From: Mageeibacillus sp.
Lineage (GTDB): Bacteria > Bacillota > Clostridia > Saccharofermentanales > Saccharofermentanaceae
Assembly (NCBI GenBank): GCA_022484595.1
Contig: JAKVLB010000003.1
Span: 1 to 64,000 of the forward strand
DNA: 64,000 nt
Reading direction: 5' to 3'
Part shown: in pieces, positions 8,463 to 16,861 of the stretch
Position numbering within the stretch: position 1 is the first letter of the stretch
How the letters are laid out: the number at the start of each line of letters is the position of its first letter
The notes under the pieces: model-generated
Database searches by the model: none
Told to the model about the DNA's origin: nothing
What the model saw: the letters and a program-made list of their open reading frames with translations, nothing else
Translations under genes and position numbers: made by a program

Positions 8463-10210
8463 TACTGCCTTACCTTGATATGTACCTCACGAAGCTGCTG
8501 CTCGGTAACATCGCCCGGAGCACCGCAAAGAAGATCCTGCGCGTTTCCGTTCATAGGGAACGCAATAACCTCACGGATATTCTCCTCGCCCCTCATTATC
8601 ATTATCATACGGTCCACGCCCGGAGCCATACCGGCATGCGGCGGAGCACCAAACTTAAACGCATTGTACAAGGCTCCGAATCTTCTCTCAAGCTCTTCTT
8701 CCGGGTATCCCGCTATATCAAAGGCCTTCTTCATTATCTCAAGATCGTGGTTGCGTACCGCGCCTGACGACAGTTCAATACCGTTGCAGACAATATCATA
8801 CTGGTATGCGAGAATGTCTTCAGGTTTCTTTGTGTTAAGTGCTTCGAGACCGCCCTGAGGCATTGAAAACGGATTGTGCGTGAAAATATACTTGCGCTCT
8901 TCCTTGTCGTACTCATACATCGGGAAATCATTCACATAACAGAATCTGAAAGCGTTCTTCTCGATAAGGTCAAGACGTCTGCCGAGCTCGTTGCGGATGG
9001 CGCCCGCACACTCGCATGCTCTTGCCTCGCTGTCGGCAATAAAGAAAATGGTGTCTCCCGCTTCAAGACCGGCTATTGTCCTCAGCTCGTCCTTAAATTC
9101 ATCGGGAATAAACTTGTCTATAGGTCCCTTGAACGTATTGTCATCCAACACCTCAAGATATCCGAGGCCAAACATTCCAAGGTCATCCTGCGCGAACTTC
9201 AGCATCTTCTCATGCTGGCCTTTGGAAAGCTTAGTGTGAACATTGATAGCTCTTACAGTCTTTCCGATAAATGCTTTGAAGGTACACTTCGAAAAGAATT
9301 CACTGCAGTCTATTATTCTGAGAGGATTTCTAAGATCCGGCTTGTCGCACCCGAACTCAAGCATAGACTGTTTGTAAGATATTACCGGATATGGAGCTGA
9401 AGTAATTTCCGCGCCCTCCGGAGCAAATTTCTCAAAAGCAGCCGTCAGCACCTCTTCACCTGCGCGGAAAACATCTTCCTGTGTTGCAAATGCCATTTCG
9501 AAATCAAGCTGATAGAACTCTCCAGGAGATCTGTCGGCTCTCGCGTCCTCATCCCTGAAGCATGGCGCGATCTGGAAATACTTGTCGAATCCCGACACCA
9601 TAAGCAGCTGCTTGAACTGCTGCGGCGCCTGCGGAAGCGCGTAGAACTTCCCCTTGAACTTGCGCGAAGGAACAATATAATCTCTCGCGCCTTCAGGTGA
9701 AGAACTGGTAAGAATAGGCGTCTGAATCTCAAGATATCCCATATCAGTCATCTTCTGTCTCAGAAAAGATATTACCTTCGAGCGGAAAATGATGTTGTCC
9801 TTAACCTTCTTGTTTCTCAAATCGAGGAATCTGTACTTAAGCCTTACATCTTCTCTGATTTCTTTGGAAGTCATGATTTCAAAGGGAAGCTGACCATATA
9901 CTTTGCCCAGAACATCCACACTGTGAGCCTCAAGCTCTATTGTTCCTGTTGCAATCTTGTCATTGTAAGTCTCTTCATCCCTTCGCTCAATCATGCCGGA
10001 AATCGAAATGCAGTCTTCCTTGACAAGACCGTCAAGAAGGCTTGTATCTCTCATAACAACCTGCAAAGTGCCGTACATATCTCTCAAATCAATAAATGAC
10101 ACACCGCCGTGATCTCTGATGTTCTCAATCCATCCGGCAACTCTTACCTCTGATCCGACATCTTTCTCACCAAGCTCTCCTACATTTCTGTCCCGAAAAA
10201 TGTTACCCAT
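8462..10210 (-). CDS. aspS: Aspartyl-tRNA synthetase
   Basis: This 582-residue protein has the usual length for bacterial AspRS. It has an N-terminal OB anticodon-binding domain (VRVAGWIENIRDHGGVSFIDLRD), class II motif 2 (FRDEDARADR with the preceding QLLM...), the bacterial GAD insertion domain and motif 3 (GMAPGVDRMIMI). The start at 10210 follows AAAGGA. Expression should respond to uncharged tRNA through the T-box leader directly upstream. Whether the enzyme is discriminating or also charges tRNA-Asn was not judged. Confidence 0.97.
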   Translation of the reverse strand: MGNIFRDRNVGELGEKDVGSEVRVAGWIENIRDHGGVSFIDLRDMYGTLQVVMRDTSLLDGLVKEDCISISGMIERRDEETYNDKIATGTIELEAHSVDVLGKVYGQLPFEIMTSKEIREDVRLKYRFLDLRNKKVKDNIIFRSKVISFLRQKMTDMGYLEIQTPILTSSSPEGARDYIVPSRKFKGKFYALPQAPQQFKQLLMVSGFDKYFQIAPCFRDEDARADRSPGEFYQLDFEMAFATQEDVFRAGEEVLTAAFEKFAPEGAEITSAPYPVISYKQSMLEFGCDKPDLRNPLRIIDCSEFFSKCTFKAFIGKTVRAINVHTKLSKGQHEKMLKFAQDDLGMFGLGYLEVLDDNTFKGPIDKFIPDEFKDELRTIAGLEAGDTIFFIADSEARACECAGAIRNELGRRLDLIEKNAFRFCYVNDFPMYEYDKEERKYIFTHNPFSMPQGGLEALNTKKPEDILAYQYDIVCNGIELSSGAVRNHDLEIMKKAFDIAGYPEEELERRFGALYNAFKFGAPPHAGMAPGVDRMIMIMRGEENIREVIAFPMNGNAQDLLCGAPGDVTEQQLREVHIKVRQ

Positions 10211-10242
10211 AGCTTTTTCCTTTCTTTTTGGCCGTTTGAAAA

Positions 10243-10279
10243 CAAAAAACGTCCTGAACTTCTGATAAAGTTCAGGACG
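10243..10279 (-). terminator. T-box terminator hairpin
   Basis: CGTCCTGAACTT and AAGTTCAGGACG form an 11-12 bp stem with a short loop, followed by six T residues on the minus strand. The left arm (CGTCCT) can instead pair with the AGG of the T-box sequence, which is the expected antiterminator switch. Confidence 0.92.
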
Positions 10280-10461
10280 AACAAGTCAATAACTGTCCGC
10301 GGTGCCACCTGATTTACTCTGCCTTGCGGTGAGTCTCTTTGTGTACTGTAAGTAGCTGCTGAAGCTGTTATTCATCCGGACTCATATTCCGCTTGCTTTC
10401 CAGCCTCGGGCAAGCTCTCTGTGGGTGATATTCCGGACTACTGAATCTTCGTCAACGCCAT
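10243..10461 (-). ncRNA. T-box riboswitch leader of aspS-mtaB
   Basis: The leader between the promoter and aspS contains the canonical T-box core AGGTGGCACCGCGG (about 10298-10311, minus strand), a long stem I with AGTA near its base, and the terminator at 10243-10279. T-boxes bind the tRNA matching the specifier codon and open the downstream gene when it is uncharged. From context this should sense tRNA-Asp; I could not place the GAC/GAT specifier codon with confidence. Confidence 0.93.
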
Positions 10462-10466
10462 TCAAA

Positions 10467-10496
10467 ATAGTACAACATTCGCGGCATTCTTGTCAA
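10467..10496 (-). promoter_or_regulatory. Promoter of the aspS T-box leader
   Basis: On the minus strand there is a consensus TTGACA (10496-10491), an 18-base spacer, and TACTAT (10472-10467). This places the transcript start near 10460, at the beginning of the T-box stem I. Confidence 0.8.
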
Positions 10497-10523
10497 TTGA
10501 AAACTAACCGCAAATACACAGCA

Positions 10524-11648
10524 TTATCCTCTCGGACCGCCGTCCCTGCCGCCTCCAGATTTGTAACCGCCTCTGCCAAAGCCGCCGTGTGAGGACCCGC
10601 CTCTTGAGCCGTAACCTCCGCGATTGCCGCCACGAGAAGAACCGTCTCTTGAACCGTATCCGTCTCTTGAACCGCCTCTGCCAAAGCCGCCGCGTGAAGA
10701 GCCCTCTCTTGATCCGTAACCGCCTCTTGATCCGTAACCGCCGCGATTGCCGCCGCGAGAACCTTCGTCACCTGAACTGCTGTCCCTTGAGCCGAAACCT
10801 CCGTGACTTGAACCGTATCCGCTTCTTGAACCGCCTCTGACAAAGCTGCCATGTGAGGAACCGTCTCTTGAACCGTATCCGCCTCTTGAGGCATAACTGT
10901 CTCTGCCATAACCTGATGACGAACCGTTACTTTCGGAATCTGAACCATTTCCGTCATGGCTATATCTCCCGAATCCGCCCCTTGAACCGCCGTCCCTTGA
11001 GCCGTAGCCTCCACGGTCACCGCGTCCACCTCTGTAACCGCCTCTGGAACCGCCTTCTCTTGAACCGTAGCCGCCGTGGCCTCTGCTATAGCCGCCTCTT
11101 GATCCGTATCCGCCGTCTCGTGAACCGCCGTTTCTTGAACCGTAGCCGCCGCGCGAGGCACCGTAACCGCCTCTGCTGCCTGTCTCTGCTGTATCGCCGG
11201 CACCTTCGGACTTCATAACGTCCGCCGCAGAATCTTCTCCGCCGGAAGCTCTGCTCCCGTCATCGCTGAATCTTCTGTATCCGCCGTCTCTTGCACCGTA
11301 TCCGCCTCTTGAGCCTCCGCGGGAACCATAACCGCCTCTCGAACCGCCGTCCCTTGAACCGTAGCCTCCGCGTCCGCCGCTGTAGCCGCCCCTTGAGCCG
11401 CCTCTCGGACCTCTGTCTCTTGAACCGTAACTGTCTCTTCCGTAGCTGTCATTCTCTGAACCGCGGTCAATGTTCTCATTTCCGTCGTCTTCAGTATTTG
11501 CAGCGCCTTCAGCATCAGCTGACCTGTCATGATTATAACGGTCACCGTTGCCATAGCTTCTGCCGCTGCCGTACCTGCCTCCTGAAACGTTTCTCGAACC
11601 GCTGCCGTAGGAATTACCGCGCTCATATCTTCTGCGTCCGCCGCCTGC
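10524..11648 (-). repeat. Degenerate coding repeats of the RNase R tail
   Basis: About 1.1 kb of short, imperfect GC-rich repeats encode GGYGSRGG-like units. The opposite strand and the other frames are also open for long stretches here because the repeat lacks stop codons; those frames are not genes. Confidence 0.9.
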
Positions 11649-13535
11649 CTTGTCGGGATCAACATCGTCTTCAAGCGCAAAATCAATCCTGTTGAGCTCC
11701 AGATCTACATTATCGACGATAACACTGACCTTCTGTCCGATGTTTATTTCAGTGCCGGAATGAGCACCGGTGGCACAATAATGTCTCTCATCGAAATAGT
11801 AATGATCCTTCAGTGTGCGGAAAGGAACAAAACCCTCTGCTGAACTCGGAAGTATTACAAAGAAACCGGAATCGATGATAGACGATACTCTGCCTTCAAA
11901 ATGCTCTCCAACCTTTCCTGACATAAATTCGCATACCTTGATGTCTACAGAAGCGCGCTCCGCGTCAACAGAGTTGCGTTCCATATCGGAAGACTGGTCA
12001 GCCGCACGGTCAACAAGTCCTCCGAAATGAGCGCGTTTATCCTCATTATGAAGATAACTCTTGATAATCCTGTGAATATAAAGGTCAGGATAACGGCGGA
12101 TAGGACTTGTGAAATGGCAGTAGAATTTTGAAGCAAGTCCGAAATGTCCAAGACATTCAGAACTGTAACGGGCCTTGGCCATGGATCTGAGCAAAAGCTC
12201 ATCAAGAACCGGCTTGGCATCTTCAATCTCAATCGACTCCATAAATCTCATAATGTCAGTCGGCTCAATCTTGCCGTAAAGGCGGCCCATGGCACCGAAT
12301 CTTTTCGCTACTGAAGCAAACCGCGCGAGCTTAATCGGATCCGGATCCTCGTGAACGCGGTAAACAAACGGATAATTCATTGATGCATATGTCCTCGCAA
12401 CGAATTCATTTGCGCAGATCATGAACGATTCGATGATTCCGTGGGTAAAATTGGTCGGATATGGCATTACATCGGCAACAGTGCCGTCTTCATTAAGAAT
12501 AACCTTGGTCTCCGGGAATTCAAACCTCAGAGCGCCGCGCTTCTCGCGCATTGCCTTAAGGATATCCGACAGCTCATGCATCTGCTTCAGCATATCAACA
12601 ATAGGGCCGTACTCGGCAGTATCTCCTTCTGCCGGTTCGGTAAGAATCCTGTAGCACTCGTTATAGCTCATGCGCCTGTCAGACCTTATGACACTCTCAT
12701 AAATCTCACCGTCATAGGTACTGCCCTCACGGTCAACAAGCATTTCGCATGTCAGTGTAAGCCGGTCAACAGCCGGATTAAGACTGCAAAGCCCGTTTGA
12801 AAGCTTGGGCGGAAGCATCGGAATAACTCTGTCTACAAGATAAACCGATGTGGCGCGCTTGAAGGCTTCATCGTCAAGTGGGTTTCCTTCTCTGACATAA
12901 TTTGACACGTCGGCAATATGAACCCATAGCTTGTAATTGCCGTTTGGAAGAATTTCAAGTGAAATTGCATCGTCCAGATCCTTTGCTTCTTCGCCGTCGA
13001 TTGTGATGGTAAGGAGATCTCGAAGGTCATGCCTTCCCGACTTGATTTCTTCCTCAACAGTCTCCGGATCGGGATTTACAGGCAGAGGCTCTACCTCATT
13101 CATGACCGATTCAGGGAAAGACTGTTCAAGACCGTACTGACGAAGCACGGAGAGCATTCTGACATCGTTACTTCCGATGCTGCCGAGGACTTCCTTGATA
13201 TTGCCGCGGCACTTGCCCTTCTCTGCTTCAGGATTCAATACCTCACAGACAACCAGCATGTCAAACGGCGCGCCGTTAAGATGATTATTGTCAATAGCAA
13301 CAGCCCCAAAATTAGTTGTTTTGAAAGTGGCCTCAGGAATGACAACACCGCCGTCTTCCGTCTGGCGAAGCATTCCAACAACCTGATTTGTTACCTGAAG
13401 AGGTCCACGTGGCAGTACATCAGCGAGACACTGGGGACGCTCCGGAGCTTCTTCTCCTGTAGCCTTTATAGCTTTGCTGAACTTTCTGTGAGGTGCGCCT
13501 CTGTATTCTCCGTTATTTCTGTAAAATTGTGTCAT
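10524..13535 (-). CDS. rnr: RNase R (RNB family exoribonuclease) with long RGG/Gly-rich tail
   Basis: The 1003-residue protein has a normal RNase R core and an exceptional tail. Residues about 40-150 form a cold-shock-like OB domain. The RNB domain follows with TIDGEEAKDLDDAIS (active-site aspartates) and HFTSPIRRYPDL. An S1 domain runs from about 545 to 622. From about 630 to 1003 the chain is almost only Gly, Arg, Ser, Tyr, Asp, in GYGSRGG and SRGGYGSRDG-type repeats. The usual N-terminal helix-turn-helix domain is absent. RNase R degrades structured RNA 3' to 5'. RGG tails bind RNA and can drive condensate formation elsewhere; that role is inferred here. It is transcribed from its own extended -10 promoter after the secG terminator. 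Confidence 0.95.
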   Translation of the reverse strand: MTQFYRNNGEYRGAPHRKFSKAIKATGEEAPERPQCLADVLPRGPLQVTNQVVGMLRQTEDGGVVIPEATFKTTNFGAVAIDNNHLNGAPFDMLVVCEVLNPEAEKGKCRGNIKEVLGSIGSNDVRMLSVLRQYGLEQSFPESVMNEVEPLPVNPDPETVEEEIKSGRHDLRDLLTITIDGEEAKDLDDAISLEILPNGNYKLWVHIADVSNYVREGNPLDDEAFKRATSVYLVDRVIPMLPPKLSNGLCSLNPAVDRLTLTCEMLVDREGSTYDGEIYESVIRSDRRMSYNECYRILTEPAEGDTAEYGPIVDMLKQMHELSDILKAMREKRGALRFEFPETKVILNEDGTVADVMPYPTNFTHGIIESFMICANEFVARTYASMNYPFVYRVHEDPDPIKLARFASVAKRFGAMGRLYGKIEPTDIMRFMESIEIEDAKPVLDELLLRSMAKARYSSECLGHFGLASKFYCHFTSPIRRYPDLYIHRIIKSYLHNEDKRAHFGGLVDRAADQSSDMERNSVDAERASVDIKVCEFMSGKVGEHFEGRVSSIIDSGFFVILPSSAEGFVPFRTLKDHYYFDERHYCATGAHSGTEINIGQKVSVIVDNVDLELNRIDFALEDDVDPDKAGGGRRRYERGNSYGSGSRNVSGGRYGSGRSYGNGDRYNHDRSADAEGAANTEDDGNENIDRGSENDSYGRDSYGSRDRGPRGGSRGGYSGGRGGYGSRDGGSRGGYGSRGGSRGGYGARDGGYRRFSDDGSRASGGEDSAADVMKSEGAGDTAETGSRGGYGASRGGYGSRNGGSRDGGYGSRGGYSRGHGGYGSREGGSRGGYRGGRGDRGGYGSRDGGSRGGFGRYSHDGNGSDSESNGSSSGYGRDSYASRGGYGSRDGSSHGSFVRGGSRSGYGSSHGGFGSRDSSSGDEGSRGGNRGGYGSRGGYGSREGSSRGGFGRGGSRDGYGSRDGSSRGGNRGGYGSRGGSSHGGFGRGGYKSGGGRDGGPRG

Positions 13536-13562
13536 AACCCACTGCCCCTTTCATTTTGGCAT

Positions 13563-13571
13563 ATTATAGCA
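13563..13571 (-). promoter_or_regulatory. Extended -10 promoter of rnr
   Basis: The minus strand reads TGCTATAAT (13571-13563), an extended -10 element, directly after the secG terminator and 28 bases before the rnr ATG. There is no good -35 box, as is usual for extended -10 promoters. Confidence 0.6.
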
Positions 13572-13580
13572 TCCTGAAGC

Positions 13581-13619
13581 GAAAAAAAAGCCTCCCGGAA
13601 CTTCTCCCGGAGGCTTTGA
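13581..13619 (-). terminator. Intrinsic terminator after secG
   Basis: The minus strand has AAGCCTCC and GGAGGCTT arms (with a few further pairs inside), followed by eight T residues. It starts about 20 bases after the secG stop and separates secG from rnr. Confidence 0.92.
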
Positions 13620-13640
13620 AGTCAACTTTTTATTTACGTC

Positions 13641-13892
13641 TTACCAATATCTTGCAACTGCCAAATAGAGAACAATGGAAACTACCGCGAAAGCAACACA
13701 GCATATGACGGTCCAGCGCTTGAGCTGTTCTTCAAGAGTCCTGCCCTTCGCCTTACTGTAGTATGAATCTGTCGTAGCACCCGTAACGGCACCAAGTCCC
13801 TGATCATTACCTTCCTGAACAAGGAATAATACAATAATCGCAATAGCGAATAAGATATCAATTATAGAAAGAACTATCTGCAGAGCGCTCAT
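13641..13892 (-). CDS. secG: Preprotein translocase subunit SecG
   Basis: This 83-residue protein has two membrane helices (about residues 3-23 and 57-77) joined by a polar loop containing FLVQEGNDQGLGAVTG, the conserved SecG block. SecG assists the SecYEG channel. GGAGG lies before the ATG. The gene is a single unit with its own promoter and terminator. In Firmicutes secG is often upstream of rnr, as here. Confidence 0.93.
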   Translation of the reverse strand: MSALQIVLSIIDILFAIAIIVLFLVQEGNDQGLGAVTGATTDSYYSKAKGRTLEEQLKRWTVICCVAFAVVSIVLYLAVARYW

Positions 13893-13924
13893 GGTACTGC
13901 CTCCAATCTCAAATTAGCCATTAG

Positions 13925-13953
13925 ATAATAACACACGGCTGTTACTTATGCAA
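13925..13953 (-). promoter_or_regulatory. secG promoter
   Basis: Minus strand TTGCAT (13953-13948), 17-base spacer, TATTAT (13930-13925). It begins inside the last codons of the P-type ATPase gene. Confidence 0.6.
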
Positions 13954-16719
13954 ACTGTTTTTTATAAGCTTATAACACTCACTCGCGGCGAAAGGAATCA
14001 GTGCCAGCGGAATGATCACAACCCACGCAAGCGGGGCAAGCGCAACGTTGTCAAACACGCTGTTAACTCCCGGGATATATATAACCGCAAGGAGCATAAA
14101 AAGCGACAGACCTACCGCCTTGTTCATCATGGGATTAGAGAACAGACCGAGTCTGAATACCGATACAAGCTCAGACCTTGAAGCATACGCTCTGAAAAGT
14201 TCCGCGCATATCAGAGTCGAGAACGCCACTGTTCTCGCAACGTCTATCGGCTGTGCATCAGCTGCTGCAGCATCAAAAAAGAAAGTACTTCCGTTCCTTA
14301 TGCTCATGAACGATGCAAGGAAGGACACCGCTACAGCTATAAATATACCGACAGCCTGAATTGAGATATGCGACATCATTGATTTGTTGATGATCGGCTC
14401 ATTCTTTGGTCTCGGCGGCAGCAACATTATTCCCGGTTCTCCTCGTTCCCTTCCTAAAGCAAGCGCCGGGAAGGAATCAGTTACAAGGTTAAGCCAAAGA
14501 AGCTGAATGGCGGTAAGCGGAGCTGCTATTCCTGGAATAACGGTATTCGGAATCAAAGACAGGAGAAAAATAACAAGTATCTCGCCGATATTGCAGGACA
14601 GAAGGAAAGAAACGAATTTCCTTATATTCGCGTAAATTACTCTTCCCTGTTCAACAGCCTTCACAATTGTGGCGAAGTTGTCGTCCATCAGAATCATATC
14701 AGCAGAATTCTTGGATACATCAGTACCGGTAATTCCCATTGCAACGCCGATATCTGCGGACTTAAGTGCCATGGCGTCGTTAACTCCGTCGCCTGTCATT
14801 GAAGCAATATGTCCGTTGGCGCGAAGAGCAGTCACAATTCTAACCTTATGTTCCGGAGATACACGAGCGTAAACGCTGGTGGTCTCAACAACTTTTCGAA
14901 GTTCTTCATCGCTTAGCTTATCAAGTTCGCTGCCGGAATAAGCATTCATGTGCTTCTCGTCTCTCATCTCGAGGTTATCGGATATCGCAACCGCTGAATC
15001 CTTGTAGTCTCCGGTTATCATAACCGCACGGATGCCTGCCTGTTTACATACTGCAATCGCATCCTTGGCTTCCTTGCGCGCCGGATCAATCATTCCTACA
15101 AGACCAATAAACGTCATGTCGTTCTCATCCGCGAAATCAGCCTTCTTCCCCTCAGGATGCACGTTGTATGCAAATGCCAGAACACGGATGGCCTTGCATG
15201 CAAACTCGTGGTTGGCCTTCTCTATCGTCTTGAGATAATCAACAGTCATAGGCTTCTCGCCGCTCTCATCAAGATAACGCGAGCAACGTGAAAAAATAAT
15301 ATCGGGCGCACCTTTTGTGTAGCTTACCAGTCTGCCTTCAACGACTCCGGCATTATAGGTTGTCATCATCTTGCGGTCAGAGTCGAAAGGAAGCTCCGTA
15401 ATTCTCGGATATTCATGCATTGTCTCTTCCCGGGGCATTTTGCATTTTGTGCCGAGCGTCGTCAGCGCGCCTTCCGTAGGATCTCCTATGCAGGAGTAAC
15501 TCTTGTCCTCGTTTAAGACAATGCTTGCATCGTTACAGAGCACCGCCGATCTTACAAGCGACTTGACTATACTGTCAGTAAGTATCTGTCTGCCTTCAGT
15601 ATCAAGAAGTCTTCCTTCAGGTGAATACCCGTTGCCTTCAACTTCAATCGTCTGTCTGCCGTCGAAAAGAACCTTAACCGTCATCTGATTCTGTGTCAGC
15701 GTACCTGTCTTGTCTGAACATATAACGTCGACACATCCCAGTGTCTCGACCGCGAGAAGACGCTTTACGATAGCGTTGTTCTCGGCCATCTGTGTCATAC
15801 CTACAGAAAGAACTATGGTGACAACAGCCGCAAGGCCTTCCGGAATCGCGGCAACGGCAAGAGATACCGCAGTCATCAGCGCGTCGGTCCATTCTTCTTT
15901 CTGAACAAATATATCAACGATGAGTACGATTATGCATACAGCAATACAAACAATGGCAAGTATCTTGCCAAGCGCATTAAGATTCTTCTGAAGCGGTGTC
16001 TGCTCATTCTTGATGCTTGTAAGTTTGTTGGCAATCTGACCGAGCTCTGTCTGCCTTCCGGTAGCTGTAACAATGCCTCTTGCTCTGCCGTATGTCACGG
16101 CAGTTCCCATAAAAAGCATGTTCTTGCGGTCGCCAACACCTGAATCCTCATCACACACAAGAGACGCATCCTTCTCAACCGGCACCGATTCTCCGGTAAG
16201 CGAAGCTTCTTCAGCCTTAAGCGAGCTTGATTCCACAAGCCTCATATCGGCAGAAATCGCATCGCCTGCGTCTATTGCCACAAGATCTCCGACTACAAGA
16301 TTCTCTGAATCAACCATTACAATCTTGCCGTCTCTGATGACCTTTGTCTGCGGTGAACTCATTTTCTTAAGTGCTGCCAGAGCCTGATCCGCCTTGCCTT
16401 CCTGGTATACACCGAGAACAGCGTTCAGTATGACTATTGCAAGAATTACGAAAACATCTATCCAGCTTGTAAATCCGCCGCCCTCTCTGACAGCCATCAC
16501 GGCTGAAAGTCCCGCCGCAGCTATAAGGATTATTACCATAGCATCCTTGAACTGCTCAAGAAATCTCTTCCACAGCGGTATTTTCTTCTCTTCGCCCAGA
16601 GAATTTGGTCCGTTCTTGACAAGCCTTATCGCTGCCTCCTCTTCGGAAAGCCCGATAACTGCGTTGCTTTCAAGTTCGGCAGCAACCCTGTCTGCTTCTT
16701 TTGCATAAGCTTTATCCAT
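13942..16719 (-). CDS. P-type Ca2+-type (P2) cation ATPase
   Basis: The ATG at 16719 (AGGAGAG upstream) gives 925 residues; the frame open to 16815 lies past the promoter. The N-terminal cation-ATPase domain is followed by the actuator motif TGES, the phosphorylation site DKTGTLT (CSDKTGTLTQN), nucleotide-binding KGAPD and the hinge TGDGVNDA. The TM4 motif AAIPEGL and TM6 NLVTDSFPALALG match SERCA/PMCA-like P2A/P2B calcium exporters, although Na+/K+ or Mn2+ transport cannot be excluded by eye. The protein sits in the cytoplasmic membrane. It is transcribed divergently from a metal-binding lipoprotein, but the two need not share a substrate. Confidence 0.93.
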   Translation of the reverse strand: MDKAYAKEADRVAAELESNAVIGLSEEEAAIRLVKNGPNSLGEEKKIPLWKRFLEQFKDAMVIILIAAAGLSAVMAVREGGGFTSWIDVFVILAIVILNAVLGVYQEGKADQALAALKKMSSPQTKVIRDGKIVMVDSENLVVGDLVAIDAGDAISADMRLVESSSLKAEEASLTGESVPVEKDASLVCDEDSGVGDRKNMLFMGTAVTYGRARGIVTATGRQTELGQIANKLTSIKNEQTPLQKNLNALGKILAIVCIAVCIIVLIVDIFVQKEEWTDALMTAVSLAVAAIPEGLAAVVTIVLSVGMTQMAENNAIVKRLLAVETLGCVDVICSDKTGTLTQNQMTVKVLFDGRQTIEVEGNGYSPEGRLLDTEGRQILTDSIVKSLVRSAVLCNDASIVLNEDKSYSCIGDPTEGALTTLGTKCKMPREETMHEYPRITELPFDSDRKMMTTYNAGVVEGRLVSYTKGAPDIIFSRCSRYLDESGEKPMTVDYLKTIEKANHEFACKAIRVLAFAYNVHPEGKKADFADENDMTFIGLVGMIDPARKEAKDAIAVCKQAGIRAVMITGDYKDSAVAISDNLEMRDEKHMNAYSGSELDKLSDEELRKVVETTSVYARVSPEHKVRIVTALRANGHIASMTGDGVNDAMALKSADIGVAMGITGTDVSKNSADMILMDDNFATIVKAVEQGRVIYANIRKFVSFLLSCNIGEILVIFLLSLIPNTVIPGIAAPLTAIQLLWLNLVTDSFPALALGRERGEPGIMLLPPRPKNEPIINKSMMSHISIQAVGIFIAVAVSFLASFMSIRNGSTFFFDAAAADAQPIDVARTVAFSTLICAELFRAYASRSELVSVFRLGLFSNPMMNKAVGLSLFMLLAVIYIPGVNSVFDNVALAPLAWVVIIPLALIPFAASECYKLIKNSLHK

Positions 16720-16750
16720 AACTGATCTCTCCTTTATAAAATACCCGATA

Positions 16751-16779
16751 ATTATATCTTGATGGATAGATATATTCAA
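16751..16779 (-). promoter_or_regulatory. Promoter of the P-type ATPase
   Basis: Minus strand TTGAAT (16779-16774), 17-base spacer, consensus TATAAT (16756-16751). The start of transcription would be about 25 bases before the ATG at 16719. Confidence 0.75.
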
Positions 16780-16797
16780 TTGCAGCGCAAAACAATA

Positions 16798-16839
16798 TTG
16801 ACAAAACAGTATCATGTGATAAATTGAAAACGATTATCA
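16798..16839 (+). promoter_or_regulatory. Promoter with Fur/Zur-like operator
   Basis: TTGACA (16798-16803), 16-base spacer, TAAATT (16820-16825). Overlapping and just after the -10 is TGAAAAC-G-ATTATCA (16825-16839), which matches the 7-1-7 Fur-family consensus TGATAAT-N-ATTATCA at 12 of 14 positions. The metal-binding product supports a Zur, Fur or Mur-type repressor. Confidence 0.65.
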
Positions 16840-16861
16840 ATTTCAAATACGAGGTGAAACT

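Noticed and set aside
10589-11695. Several long open frames on the plus strand opposite the rnr tail
   Set aside because: They exist because the GC-rich repeat lacks stops on both strands. Their products are Arg/Leu or Ala/Glu-rich shadows without ribosome sites.
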